Shown here: positions 53,664 through 60,502 of the stretch, in pieces | Position numbering within the stretch: position 1 is the stretch's first letter | Layout: every line of letters begins with the position of its first letter | Origin: a virus | Reading direction: 5' to 3' (one strand) | Length of the DNA: 64,000 nucleotides | IMG/VR virus record: IMGVR_UViG_3300047509_000088 | Span: 1-64,000 of that record | Notes under the pieces: generated by a model | Told to the model about the DNA's origin: nothing | What the model saw: the letters and a program-made list of their open reading frames with translations, nothing else | Databases searched by the model: none | Position numbers and translations under genes: made by a program

Positions 53664-53933
53664 CTACAAGATCTCAGTGATCTGGCTGATCGGCAGGGAT
53701 CGGTGGGGCCAGTCGGGCATTCCTCGACCCTCCGTAATCTTGATCCAGCCTGACCCGTCTTCGTCGTCTACGTAAAAAACCGAATCGTAATACCGCACCT
53801 CCACCACCCGCCTTGCCTGACCGGCCAGTTTTGAGCACCACCACCCTTTTGGACTTTCTCCCACCACGCCTTTCAGGCGACGAGCAACAACCGGCTGCCC
53901 GTTCCATCTGGTCTGACTTTCGAACCCGCTCAT
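53664..53933 (-). CDS. Hypothetical 89-aa protein
   Basis: Beta-rich (RRVVEVRYYDSVFYVDDEDG; SGWIKITEGRGMPDWPHRSL). It ends 26 bases before the lipoprotein B start. No family recognised. Confidence 0.5.
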   Translation of the reverse strand: MSGFESQTRWNGQPVVARRLKGVVGESPKGWWCSKLAGQARRVVEVRYYDSVFYVDDEDGSGWIKITEGRGMPDWPHRSLPISQITEIL

Positions 53934-54088
53934 CTCTCTCTCTCTTTGGCTGAGCCGGTTGAGCCGGTTGATCGTCTATCTATTCGATCCACGAGCCAGA
54001 CCATCAGTGCCGCCGCGAGGAAGGTGATCCCGAGGATCGCCAGGCTGATCTCGGCAAGGGTCCGAAGGATCAGGTCTACCCAAGTCAT
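53930..54088 (-). CDS. 52-aa single-span membrane protein
   Basis: ATG 54088 after AGGAGA. One helix (ISLAILGITFLAAALMVWLV) followed by a polar STGSTGSAKERER tail. ATGA overlaps at both ends. Confidence 0.5.
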   Translation of the reverse strand: MTWVDLILRTLAEISLAILGITFLAAALMVWLVDRIDRRSTGSTGSAKERER

Positions 54089-54381
54089 ACCGATCTCCTG
54101 GCCAGACCGACCAACCTGGAGTCTTGATGACGCGCGGCGGCGTGCATGTCGAACTCGGTCCAGGCCAGATTCTCGGCCGAACGCTTGGCGTCACTCTGGG
54201 ACACATCCGAATAAGCCGTCCGACTGATCGTGGTCGGAAGGCCGGTGACCTGACAGTCAAGGCACTCGACCTCGACCGTCCAGACGAACCTCGATTTGTT
54301 GATTCGACCGGACGGTCGGATGGTCGACGTCAGACGGATGGTCTGATAGACGGCCGTCTGATTGGCTGGCTGGCTATTCAT
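54085..54381 (-). CDS. Hypothetical 98-aa protein
   Basis: ATG 54381 overlaps the upstream stop; an in-frame GTG at 54390 is an alternative. KSRFVWTVEVECLDCQVTGL suggests a metal or strand element, followed by a helical DAKRSAENLAWTEFDMHAAA. No family recognised. Confidence 0.5.
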   Translation of the reverse strand: MNSQPANQTAVYQTIRLTSTIRPSGRINKSRFVWTVEVECLDCQVTGLPTTISRTAYSDVSQSDAKRSAENLAWTEFDMHAAARHQDSRLVGLARRSV

Positions 54382-54479
54382 ATCGAGCACCGGCCTATGA
54401 TAATCGAGTTGATGGTCGGCGACAATAGGACAGCCAGGAAGAAGAGGAGCAAAAGGACGGTTACGATCAGGACCCTCAT
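54378..54479 (-). CDS. 33-aa membrane peptide
   Basis: ATG 54479. Nearly all hydrophobic: MRVLIVTVLLLLFFLAVLLS then a short tail with one Cys. ATGA overlaps at both ends. Too short for certainty. Confidence 0.45.
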   Translation of the reverse strand: MRVLIVTVLLLLFFLAVLLSPTINSIIIGRCSI

Positions 54480-55561
54480 ATCGGAGCTGGCCAATTCGAC
54501 CTGGTCAGATCGTCCGGATCATCAGGGTTGAAACCGATAGACGGTTGTGACGGCGGGTCGAGGTCGTGCTTCCAGGCGGTCGCCGTCAAATTGGACGGCG
54601 TCAAATTGGACGACGGACCGGCCTCCCCCCGGAGCCGGCTGGCGAGAACGTCATGGGCCAGCCGGAGCTTGTCCAGGTTGTCGCGGGCTTGATTCCGCTC
54701 CTCGATCAGGCGGGTGTAATCCAGACGTGCCTGGTCGCGCTCCTTGGTTCGACTGTCTCGCTCGACCCGGGCGCGATTTCGCTCACCCTCTATCCGGACC
54801 AGGTTGTCGAGGAGGGTCTGTTGGCGCGCTTCGGCGCCGGCCGTCTCGCGCCGCTGACCCTCAAGCACTTCACGGGTGGCGCGGAGATCGCTCTCCAGAT
54901 TGACGATCGTCTGACGGAGAGATTCGTTCAGCCGGCCGATCGACTTGACCTGGTCCCGGGCTGCCGTGAGCTTCTCCTCCAGTTCGACGACCTCCTCCCC
55001 TCGGGCGCGGATCGTCTGAACCTGATTGGCGTTCATCTGTTTGAATTGGCTGACCTGATCCTTGAGATAAGCGGTTTCGAGCGCGCGGACGTTGGCCTCT
55101 CGGAGGGACTGGATCGTCTTCTCCAATTTGGCGCGGACGTCATCGCGTTCATGTATGAGCTGATGGCGCTGTTTGCGGAGGTCGTCGTCCGACTCGGATA
55201 GCGATATGTCATGAGGCGGCCGATCGTCAGGCGGCTGGACGAGGTAGTTGACCGGCTTGAGCATCGCCCAGGCGTGCATGATCTCGTTCCGGGTCGAGAC
55301 GCCGATGTACCCGCCCGGGTTGATCACATAGACCTCATCTGACATGTCGATCTTCTGACGGTGGAGTTCGTCCAGGCGGGACTTCTCGTCCCTTGACACA
55401 TCAAGCCAGACGCCCGGTCCGATTACTATCGTGCCCTTGAGGGTCAGGTCGCTGGTGACTTTCTCGAACTCAGACTTGAACCGCCTTGACCCGACCAGAC
55501 AGACGATTGTCGGATGACCCGGTTGAACAGGATTCATGTTCTCAGTCAGACGGCCAGACAT
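54476..55561 (-). CDS. SLOG/nucleoside-deoxyribosyltransferase-like domain fused to a long coiled coil
   Basis: 361 aa, ATG 55561 after GGGAGGGAG. Residues 15-110 form a Rossmann-like nucleotide-binding domain (TIVCLVGSRRFKSEFEKVTS; DMSDEVYVINPGGYIGVSTR; EIMHAWAMLKPVNYL) of the DUF4406/deoxyribosyltransferase type. Residues 125-320 are a continuous coiled coil and the end is disordered. Such domains hydrolyse or sense nucleotide derivatives. The long coil suggests assembly into a filament or a tether. Confidence 0.65.
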   Translation of the reverse strand: MSGRLTENMNPVQPGHPTIVCLVGSRRFKSEFEKVTSDLTLKGTIVIGPGVWLDVSRDEKSRLDELHRQKIDMSDEVYVINPGGYIGVSTRNEIMHAWAMLKPVNYLVQPPDDRPPHDISLSESDDDLRKQRHQLIHERDDVRAKLEKTIQSLREANVRALETAYLKDQVSQFKQMNANQVQTIRARGEEVVELEEKLTAARDQVKSIGRLNESLRQTIVNLESDLRATREVLEGQRRETAGAEARQQTLLDNLVRIEGERNRARVERDSRTKERDQARLDYTRLIEERNQARDNLDKLRLAHDVLASRLRGEAGPSSNLTPSNLTATAWKHDLDPPSQPSIGFNPDDPDDLTRSNWPAPI

Positions 55562-55865
55562 CGGCTCCCTCCCTTCCATTCAGTGCCGGCTGGTTATCGA
55601 GGTAGTAGGCGCCGCCGTAATACCCGGACTCGGGGACGATCCCCTTTGATTCGAGGTAGGCCCGCGCTTCGATCAGATGGGTGGCCACGAAGTCGGCATG
55701 GCCGTGAACCATGATCGAGTAAGCTTCGCAGTCCATCACGAGGCACATGAGAAGGAGGTCCGATTTGGTCATCTGGCTTGCGAGGGAGACATGTCTGTCG
55801 AACCCGGGTATGGGCGGGAGCTTCTCGCGCTCTGCTGTTCGGCGGCTGTACTCTTCGACGGTCAT
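55542..55865 (-). CDS. Hypothetical 107-aa protein
   Basis: ATG 55865. Helical middle (SLASQMTKSDLLLMCLVMDC; ADFVATHLIEARAYLESKGI) and a GYYGGAYYLDNQP loop. Overlaps both neighbours. No family recognised. Confidence 0.5.
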   Translation of the reverse strand: MTVEEYSRRTAEREKLPPIPGFDRHVSLASQMTKSDLLLMCLVMDCEAYSIMVHGHADFVATHLIEARAYLESKGIVPESGYYGGAYYLDNQPALNGREGADVWPSD

Positions 55866-56290
55866 CCTTCAACCTCGCCAGCCGGCTCCGGACTGACGCC
55901 GGCCGTCTGACCAGCCGGCTGACCGGCCGGTTGGTCAGATAGTTCGTTCTCGATCTCGAAGATCGCGTTGGCGGCCGCGATCATGTCCTGACTCGCCTTC
56001 CGCCGGATGTCTCGGAGCTTCGCCAGGCCCGATACAAGCGCCTCCTTCCGGGTCGGGTAGGCGCGTTCCTCCAGCCGAGAGCGACTCTGCCTCGGATCGT
56101 GAGGCGAGAAGCCGTTTGCCTGGTGAAGGGTCCGCTCGTCCGACTGGCCGTTGACGGCGGTAACCCGATACACAACCAGGGTTGATCCGCCGCCTGTCAC
56201 GACGCACCTTTCGAGTCGGGGGACCTGGAGGATTGTGTCGTATCGTCTGACGTATATGAGCCAGAACTCGTCGCCAGTCTGTAGGTTCAT
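55862..56290 (-). CDS. Hypothetical 142-aa protein
   Basis: ATG 56290, with AAGGAG 11 bases upstream. N-terminal strands (GDEFWLIYVRRYDTILQVPR), a helix (KEALVSGLAKLRDIRRKASQ) and a QPAGQPAGQTAG tail encoded by the cggctga-type repeat. No family recognised. Confidence 0.5.
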   Translation of the reverse strand: MNLQTGDEFWLIYVRRYDTILQVPRLERCVVTGGGSTLVVYRVTAVNGQSDERTLHQANGFSPHDPRQSRSRLEERAYPTRKEALVSGLAKLRDIRRKASQDMIAAANAIFEIENELSDQPAGQPAGQTAGVSPEPAGEVEG

Positions 56291-56294
56291 ATAG

Positions 56295-56504
56295 TTAGTT
56301 CTCCTTTATCGAATGGTCATACACGACCATCCCAAGCCAGCCGCCCGTATAGCCGATCACGAGCCCGCCGACGAATATCATGAGATCGCCGGTCAGGTCG
56401 GTCGGGTGGACGTATATCAGAAGGAACGGAATCCACAGAACAATCGCCACCGCCCAGCCGGCCAGTTGAGCCCACGCCCTGGGGGATGGCGGTCTAGGCA
56501 TCAT
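56295..56504 (-). CDS. 69-aa two-span membrane protein
   Basis: Helices WAVAIVLWIPFLLIYV and LMIFVGGLVIGYTGGWLGMV with a short polar loop. ATG 56504 overlaps the upstream stop. Function unknown. Confidence 0.55.
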   Translation of the reverse strand: MMPRPPSPRAWAQLAGWAVAIVLWIPFLLIYVHPTDLTGDLMIFVGGLVIGYTGGWLGMVVYDHSIKEN

Positions 56505-56709
56505 CTGGCTGGTCGTCGTCTGACCGGTCAGACGGAGGCTGGTCGCCAGACGGTCTATCGCCGTCAGGTTGGTCGTTAGACGGAGGTTGGTCGAGGATTG
56601 GCTGGATCTTGTTCCACCTGTCCGCCACCAGTTTGAGGCGACGGCGGCCCTCCTTCTCCTCGGCTTCGGAATCGTCCCAAGCGGATAGGCGGATTATCGC
56701 AACGATGAA
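56494..56709 (-). pseudogene. 5'-truncated gene downstream of the HNH remnant
   Basis: The frame ending at TAG 56494 reads convincingly (IIRLSAWDDSEAEEKEGRRR, LKLVADRWNKIQPILDQPPS, then DQP/SGD repeats). It has no ATG, GTG or TTG between its last upstream stop (TGA at 56730) and the good sequence. Its 5' end overlaps the place where the HNH gene's own homology ends, pointing to a deletion that fused the two. Confidence 0.5.
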
Positions 56710-56938
56710 GGACGTGCTCGCCAGGATTCAGCGGTCCCCAGACAAGCTGCCAGGCAACTACGTGTGTAAGCTGCGGCACATCGAAGATTGCACGAGCGTT
56801 GACTTGACCATAGCCGAATCGAGTATGACTGCCACCAGTCCAGGGCCAACATCCGCCAGCGTCCGAGAAATCGACCCGCTCCCAGAAACGATCGATGAAC
56901 TCATCGACAGTCATCGGCCGCCGACCGCGCTTACCCAA
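56576..56938 (-). pseudogene. Truncated HNH endonuclease gene
   Basis: Starts TTG 56938 (or ATG 56914). FWERVDFSDAGGCWPWTGGS, GYGQVNARAIF, HVVAWQLVWGPLNPG and VLHRCDNPP are the first half of an HNH_3-type nuclease. Right after CDNPP, where CVNPxHL is expected, the frame runs into Gly/Pro/Arg-rich sequence that overlaps another gene. The C-terminal half of the active site is missing, so it is probably inactive. Confidence 0.6.
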
Positions 56939-57044
56939 GGTCGTATCCCTGGGCGGCGTAGTCGGCGATGATCCGATTTGCCTGATAGATCGTCTCCAGG
57001 GCGGCTTGACGGAAGTTCTTCTTCTCGTATCGGATCAGGGGCAT
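56931..57044 (-). CDS. 37-aa small helical protein
   Basis: ATG 57044 begins just after the next gene's end. MPLIRYEKKNFRQAALETIY then QANRIIADYAAQGYDLG: a compact helical peptide typical of small phage proteins. Function unknown. Confidence 0.5.
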   Translation of the reverse strand: MPLIRYEKKNFRQAALETIYQANRIIADYAAQGYDLG

Positions 57045-57045
57045 A

Positions 57046-57255
57046 TCAGCCAGTCGGGTCCGATTTGACCATGATCATCGCGGCATCTTCCGGTATGCAC
57101 TCGGCCAGCTCACGGAGTTCGTCCGCCAGGTCGCCATAGTACCCGAGGTCTGATAGTAGATCGTCAAGCTTGTCGAGCTTGGTCCGGAAGGCGCCCATAA
57201 GGGTCGTCATGTTCCGGGGATTGGGGGTCAGGTTCTCTCCGGTTAGGTTCGGCAT
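57046..57255 (-). CDS. Hypothetical 69-aa protein
   Basis: ATG 57255. Helical C-terminal half (KLDKLDDLLSDLGYYGDLAD; ELRELAECIPEDAAMIMVKS). It starts one base downstream of the gene before it. No family recognised. Confidence 0.5.
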   Translation of the reverse strand: MPNLTGENLTPNPRNMTTLMGAFRTKLDKLDDLLSDLGYYGDLADELRELAECIPEDAAMIMVKSDPTG

Positions 57256-57256
57256 A

Positions 57257-57535
57257 TCAGTCGATCTCCCTCATCAGATTCAATCGCTCGGATATCCGTC
57301 TGACCTGGCCGATGTTCGGATAGGCGTCGTAGAATCCCCGGCAAATCGGGTCTTCGAGGTTGATCTCGACCAAACCTTCCGAGTCGGTATTGCGGGTCAG
57401 ACGGTCATGACACGGGATGTGAACGTCATGCGTTATGCACGCCTGGACCATCCCCTTGACCCGGCCGGGACGCAGGAGCATCTTGTTTCCCGGCCTGAAT
57501 ATGCAAGTTGGGCACATCTCGCGAAGGACTTTCAT
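57257..57535 (-). CDS. Cys-rich 'CPTCIFRPG' protein
   Basis: 92 aa. CPTCIFRPGNKMLL at the N-terminus, ACITHDVHIPCHD in the middle and ICRGFYDAYPN near the end: a conserved set of Cys/His residues that I recall from small phage proteins of high-GC hosts. It probably binds zinc or an Fe-S cluster. Function not established. Confidence 0.65.
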   Translation of the reverse strand: MKVLREMCPTCIFRPGNKMLLRPGRVKGMVQACITHDVHIPCHDRLTRNTDSEGLVEINLEDPICRGFYDAYPNIGQVRRISERLNLMREID

Positions 57536-57771
57536 TCAGGCGCGCTCGCGGCCTGGTTCTCGGCCAGCGTTTCCACTCCGACTCGAATACACTCCTCGAC
57601 GGTCATACGGATGATCGAGCTGTCGTGGCTGTTCCTTTCACGGATAACAAGGCCGTTGTTCCGTCCGAGGATCGACATCCGCCTGTCTCGCATGTCCACG
57701 AGATAGTCCTCGACCGCCCTGCGGGCGCGCTCGTAATCCTCGTCCGTCAGCTTATCGAGATCGAGGATCAC
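57532..57771 (-). CDS. Hypothetical 79-aa protein
   Basis: GTG 57771. A helical start (LDKLTDEDYERARRAVEDYL) and a strand segment (GLVIRERNSHDSSIIRMTVE). Overlaps the next gene by ATGA. No family recognised. Confidence 0.5.
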   Translation of the reverse strand: MILDLDKLTDEDYERARRAVEDYLVDMRDRRMSILGRNNGLVIRERNSHDSSIIRMTVEECIRVGVETLAENQAASAPE

Positions 57772-57772
57772 C

Positions 57773-57988
57773 TCACCCCCGCTTCCACAAGCCGACCGCG
57801 TAGACCCCGAGCAGGAAGGACGCCATGTGATCGTCGTCCGGCAGGGTCACCATGAACGGCGCCCCTCCCCGGATTGTCCGTAGGCCGACCGTCCAGCTCA
57901 ACCCCAAAGGGTCCGTGGGCAGGACGTATGCGATCACGCCCAGCTCGGCTAGTACTCTGAGGTTCGCGAGGATCTCCTGGGAGGTCAT
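57773..57988 (-). CDS. Hypothetical 71-aa protein
   Basis: ATG 57988. Compact alpha/beta sequence (EILANLRVLAELGVIAYVLP; GAPFMVTLPDDDHMASFLLG). The 93 bases between it and the upstream membrane gene show no coding signal. Confidence 0.5.
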   Translation of the reverse strand: MTSQEILANLRVLAELGVIAYVLPTDPLGLSWTVGLRTIRGGAPFMVTLPDDDHMASFLLGVYAVGLWKRG

Positions 57989-58081
57989 GAGGCCGGCTGA
58001 TCATCTCAGGATTGACGACCGACCGGAATGGGACTCTCCGGGCCGGACCCGTGACTGACCGGCAGGCGACCGTCTGACCGG

Positions 58082-58219
58082 CTACCACCTCGCCATGCCC
58101 GCCGAGAGGTAGTAGTACGCGAGCAGGGCCCCAACCAGGATCAGGACCATGAACGTCCAGAGTCGGCCAAGGCGCCTCTCGGCTCGGCGGCTGATGTAGT
58201 TAACTGGCCTGTAGTTCAT
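58082..58219 (-). CDS. 45-aa single-span membrane protein
   Basis: ATG 58219 after GAGGAAGAG. Basic head (YISRRAERRLGRLW), then one helix (FMVLILVGALLAYYYLSAGM). Function unknown. Confidence 0.5.
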   Translation of the reverse strand: MNYRPVNYISRRAERRLGRLWTFMVLILVGALLAYYYLSAGMARW

Positions 58220-58237
58220 CTCTCTTCCTCGGATTGA

Positions 58238-58290
58238 TCGGTTAGACGGGTTGATCGGTTAGACGGATTGGTCGGGCTGATCGGATTGAG
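58238..58290. repeat. GATCGGTTAGACGG tandem near-repeats
   Basis: ttgatcggttagacgg occurs in two close copies, followed by related units that run into the end of the next leftward gene. Confidence 0.6.
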
Positions 58291-58549
58291 AATGTCGGGC
58301 GGTGATTATCGCAATTTGGGCGCGGATTCGGGCTATGTCCGATAGGTAATTCGCGTCATGCAGATAAACGACCTTGTCAGACGGGAAGTCCATCCCCAAG
58401 AGCTGCTCGTATCGCCAGACGTGACGGAAGTCCTTCCGGGCGATCCTGTGCTCGCGTGTGTAGTTGGCAGCCGCCCTGGTTCCGCCGATTAGGATCTTGG
58501 GCCGACGGGGTCTATCCGGCTGAGGCGGCGTCTCCTTCGGAGCCGTCAT
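58259..58549 (-). CDS. Hypothetical 96-aa protein
   Basis: Pro/Arg head, then ILIGGTRAAANYTREHRIAR, FRHVWRYEQLLGMDF and a helical SDIARIRAQIAIITARHSQS. Its general form recalls small phage proteins that begin with a Rossmann-like strand, but no family is certain. Confidence 0.5.
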   Translation of the reverse strand: MTAPKETPPQPDRPRRPKILIGGTRAAANYTREHRIARKDFRHVWRYEQLLGMDFPSDKVVYLHDANYLSDIARIRAQIAIITARHSQSDQPDQSV

Positions 58550-58899
58550 CAGAAGATCACCTTCTTCATCCTGTTTAACCGATCCTGCTCTTTCTCTTGG
58601 GCCGAATAGTTTGGGGTCGGAACCCCGCCAGGACCCTGAACGGGCCGGAGGGTTACTTGATCGACGACTACGTAACGGTAGTCGCCTCGCCCGACTTGAT
58701 CCGCAATTACAACCTTGAACCGTCCGAATGGATAGTCCGCTGTCCTGGTCGGGGTCGCCCTCCGCTTTCTGTCCATCAGCTTGATCTCCAGCCGGTCCAG
58801 GCGCTCCTCCTCGGTTTCAGCCGGCCTGATTTCAGCCGGCTTGGCCAGGCGGACAGTCACCAGCCGAAGGAACTCCTCACATTCAGCCTGGGTCATCAT
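58549..58899 (-). CDS. Hypothetical 116-aa protein
   Basis: ATG 58899 overlaps the HTH gene's stop (GGAGG upstream). Helical, charged N-terminal half (TQAECEEFLRLVTVRLAKPA; EEERLDRLEIKLMDRKRRAT), strands FGRFKVVIADQVGRGDYRYV, and a basic helical end. No family recognised. Confidence 0.5.
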   Translation of the reverse strand: MMTQAECEEFLRLVTVRLAKPAEIRPAETEEERLDRLEIKLMDRKRRATPTRTADYPFGRFKVVIADQVGRGDYRYVVVDQVTLRPVQGPGGVPTPNYSAQEKEQDRLNRMKKVIF

Positions 58900-59120
58900 C
58901 AGTCCTCCCGCCTCTGCCACTTGGAGATGGTCACGGCCGACACCCCGGCGAGCTTGGCGACGGCTCTTGTGGAGTGGCCATACTGAATCGCCAGGTCGGC
59001 CGAAGCCTCGATCAGATCGTCCGTAACGACCGCCAGCTCATTCTTGAGGCGAGTGCGCTCGGCGCCGAGTAGTCGGACCTTCTTCTCGGCGACGTCTCGC
59101 GCGGCGTAATAATTGTCCAT
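58899..59120 (-). CDS. Small helix-turn-helix protein
   Basis: 73 aa. N-terminal helix (EKKVRLLGAERTRLKNELAV) and a C-terminal HTH, STRAVAKLAGVSAVTISKWQ, of the phage antirepressor/terminase-like sort. Could be a transcriptional regulator or a DNA-recognition adaptor. ATGA overlaps both neighbours. Confidence 0.65.
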   Translation of the reverse strand: MDNYYAARDVAEKKVRLLGAERTRLKNELAVVTDDLIEASADLAIQYGHSTRAVAKLAGVSAVTISKWQRRED

Positions 59121-59461
59121 CAGGCGGGATCTCCATTTCGTCGAATGTCAGTCGGGTCTATTCCCACCCGGCCGGATATGACCTTCGACTCGACCTCTTG
59201 GCCTATAAGCTGTTCGAGATCCAGTTCCCAGGCTTGCTCGTCTGGCATGGGCCCGTACACCGCTTCCACCAGCCGTCTGAGCGCGGAACGGTTCGGTCGG
59301 CCGTCCGGCAGCGGGTCGGGGCGAGGATTCATGGTCGGGATGTAGACCTTCCAGAAGTCCACCCGGCCCGACTTGGCGGACGGGCGGCTGGTCGGCCGGA
59401 ACTGGACCTCGATCAGACCGGTCTGCGGGTTGAGTCGGACGGCGATGATCTTGAAGGTCAT
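59120..59461 (-). CDS. Homologue of the 37923-38750 N-terminal domain
   Basis: 113 aa. FKIIAVRLNPQTGLIEVQFR, then LRRLVEAVYGPMPDEQAWEL and LEQLIGQEVESKVISG match the domain in the Pro-rich protein at 37.9 kb; here it stands alone. Perhaps a single-strand DNA-binding or replication accessory fold, as suggested for its relative. Confidence 0.55.
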   Translation of the reverse strand: MTFKIIAVRLNPQTGLIEVQFRPTSRPSAKSGRVDFWKVYIPTMNPRPDPLPDGRPNRSALRRLVEAVYGPMPDEQAWELDLEQLIGQEVESKVISGRVGIDPTDIRRNGDPA

Positions 59462-59464
59462 CGG

Positions 59465-59668
59465 TCAAACGGCCTTTCGGTCTGACGGCCGGCTGAACCG
59501 ATCCAGTACCAGATTGACGAGTCGGACCGCCGAGACGGTCAGACGAGGAATCGGCTGGATATGAGCGGTTGTTCCAGTCGCCCGGATTGCAATACCCGGA
59601 CGACCCTTGATCCAGACGATGCCCCTCGGCTTGACGGCACCTGGAGCGGTCGTGATCTGAATGGTCAT
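59465..59668 (-). CDS. Hypothetical 67-aa basic protein
   Basis: ATG 59668. Beta-rich, basic (TIQITTAPGAVKPRGIVWIK; GIAIRATGTTAHIQPIPRLT). It overlaps the stop of the upstream frame (TATGA). No family recognised. Confidence 0.5.
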   Translation of the reverse strand: MTIQITTAPGAVKPRGIVWIKGRPGIAIRATGTTAHIQPIPRLTVSAVRLVNLVLDRFSRPSDRKAV

Positions 59669-59841
59669 ACCGACAGGTCGACCTTTGATCCGAGGTGGAT
59701 CGACGCGCCCAGGACCCGAAGCTCTTTGATCGTCCGAATCGGCGGGTCCTCCGCGAACTCCTCCCGGAGCGCGGTGAACTCCCAACCGGCGTACAGGTTG
59801 GGGCTTGGATAGACGGATTGATCGGGTGCGGGGCATGTGAT
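59665..59841 (-). CDS. 58-aa frame lacking a standard start codon (ATC start?)
   Basis: The frame DQSVYPSPNLYAGWEFTALR, EEFAEDPPIRTIKELRVLGA, SIHLGSKVDLSV reads as a real protein and ends in an overlap with the next ATG. Upstream to its first stop there is no ATG, GTG or TTG. ATC 59841, nine bases after AGGAAAG, is the best start. The ATG at 59836 is one base out of frame, so a sequencing error or +1 slip is the alternative. Confidence 0.45.
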   Translation of the reverse strand: MTCPAPDQSVYPSPNLYAGWEFTALREEFAEDPPIRTIKELRVLGASIHLGSKVDLSV

Positions 59842-59861
59842 TCTCTCTTTCCTTTTCCGGA

Positions 59862-59903
59862 TTGATTAGGCGGATAGACGGTCAGACGGCTAGACGGTTA
59901 GGC
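59862..59903. repeat. GGCGGATAGACGGTCAGACGG-type repeats
   Basis: A run of agacgg/ggcgga near-repeats in the spacer before the HicA-like gene's end. Confidence 0.5.
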
Positions 59904-60092
59904 GGCGAGTCCGGCTCGACGCAACTGCGCGCAGGTTCGCTTGTAGGCGGAGTGGTTGTCGATCTGGAGGTTCCGGGGGAGGATCGCGACCAACTTGCCC
60001 TGATACGTGAGCTTCAGGTGGGAACCGCCGTTCGAAGTCTCGACGCCCTGACGGCGGAGGCTCTTGATCAAGTCGGGAAGGGGACTTGCCAT
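59898..60092 (-). CDS. HicA-like small protein
   Basis: 64 aa, ATG 60092. LIKSLRRQGVETSNGGSHLK with the GSH motif, a LTYQGKLVAILPRN strand pair and a C-terminal helix ending CAQLRRAGL: the dsRBD-like HicA/YcfA fold, which cleaves mRNA when catalytic His is present. No HicB partner is seen beside it, so it may be a solitary phage version with another role. It has its own strong promoter. Confidence 0.62.
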   Translation of the reverse strand: MASPLPDLIKSLRRQGVETSNGGSHLKLTYQGKLVAILPRNLQIDNHSAYKRTCAQLRRAGLAA

Positions 60093-60105
60093 TTCTTCAA
60101 ACCGG

Positions 60106-60134
60106 AGTATATCAGGGTAGGGCGTACATGTCAA
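60106..60134 (-). promoter_or_regulatory. Consensus sigma70 promoter (TTGACA-N17-TATACT)
   Basis: Minus strand: TTGACA at 60134-60129, a 17-base spacer with GTACGCCCTA and TGA directly before TATACT at 60111-60106. A start 6-7 bases downstream gives a leader of about 6 bases before ATG 60092. The best promoter match in the window. Confidence 0.88.
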
Positions 60135-60140
60135 GCTGGT

Positions 60141-60254
60141 TTACTGGCTTGTCTTCCTTCTTCTGATGCGCTGCTTCTCGCGGGCGATCCATTCGTCAGT
60201 TTGGCGCAACTCGTTCCGCCACTTTTGCTCCCGGCGTTCCCACTGGACCGTCAT
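60141..60254 (-). CDS. 37-aa basic helical peptide
   Basis: ATG 60254. Almost entirely charged helix: MTVQWERREQKWRNELRQTD then EWIAREKQRIRRRKTSQ. Probably nucleic-acid binding. It follows the KOW-like gene. Confidence 0.45.
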   Translation of the reverse strand: MTVQWERREQKWRNELRQTDEWIAREKQRIRRRKTSQ

Positions 60255-60273
60255 TCGACCACCCTTGCGATAC

Positions 60274-60447
60274 CTACGCGTGGTCGGCAACCTGAAGCTC
60301 CCCCAGCTCGAACCAAAGCCTCCCGTTCGGCGAGTCGATCCACGCCCCGTCAGGATCGACCTCGGAGACCGTCCCCTCCAACCCGTCAAACATCCCGTCC
60401 GGGTCCACGACTTTGACGGTCTGGCCGATCTTGAACTTCTTGCTCAT
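60274..60447 (-). CDS. 57-aa KOW/SH3-like small protein
   Basis: ATG 60447 (an ATG at 60453 also possible; GGGAGAG upstream). FKIGQTVKVVDPDGMFDGLE, GTVSEVDPDGAWIDS and RLWFELGELQVAD are the pattern of a KOW-like beta barrel seen in small nucleic-acid-associated proteins. Confidence 0.6.
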   Translation of the reverse strand: MSKKFKIGQTVKVVDPDGMFDGLEGTVSEVDPDGAWIDSPNGRLWFELGELQVADHA

Positions 60448-60502
60448 CCTCATCTCTCCCGGATAGACGGTCTGACGGATAAAACGGTCTGACGGATAAG
60501 TC

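Noticed and set aside
59898-60254. HicAB toxin-antitoxin pair
   Set aside because: Only the HicA-like half is recognisable; neighbours do not look like HicB.
59862-60416. 184-codon plus-strand frame over the HicA-like and KOW-like genes
   Set aside because: Spans several leftward genes and their promoter; low-complexity antisense shadow.
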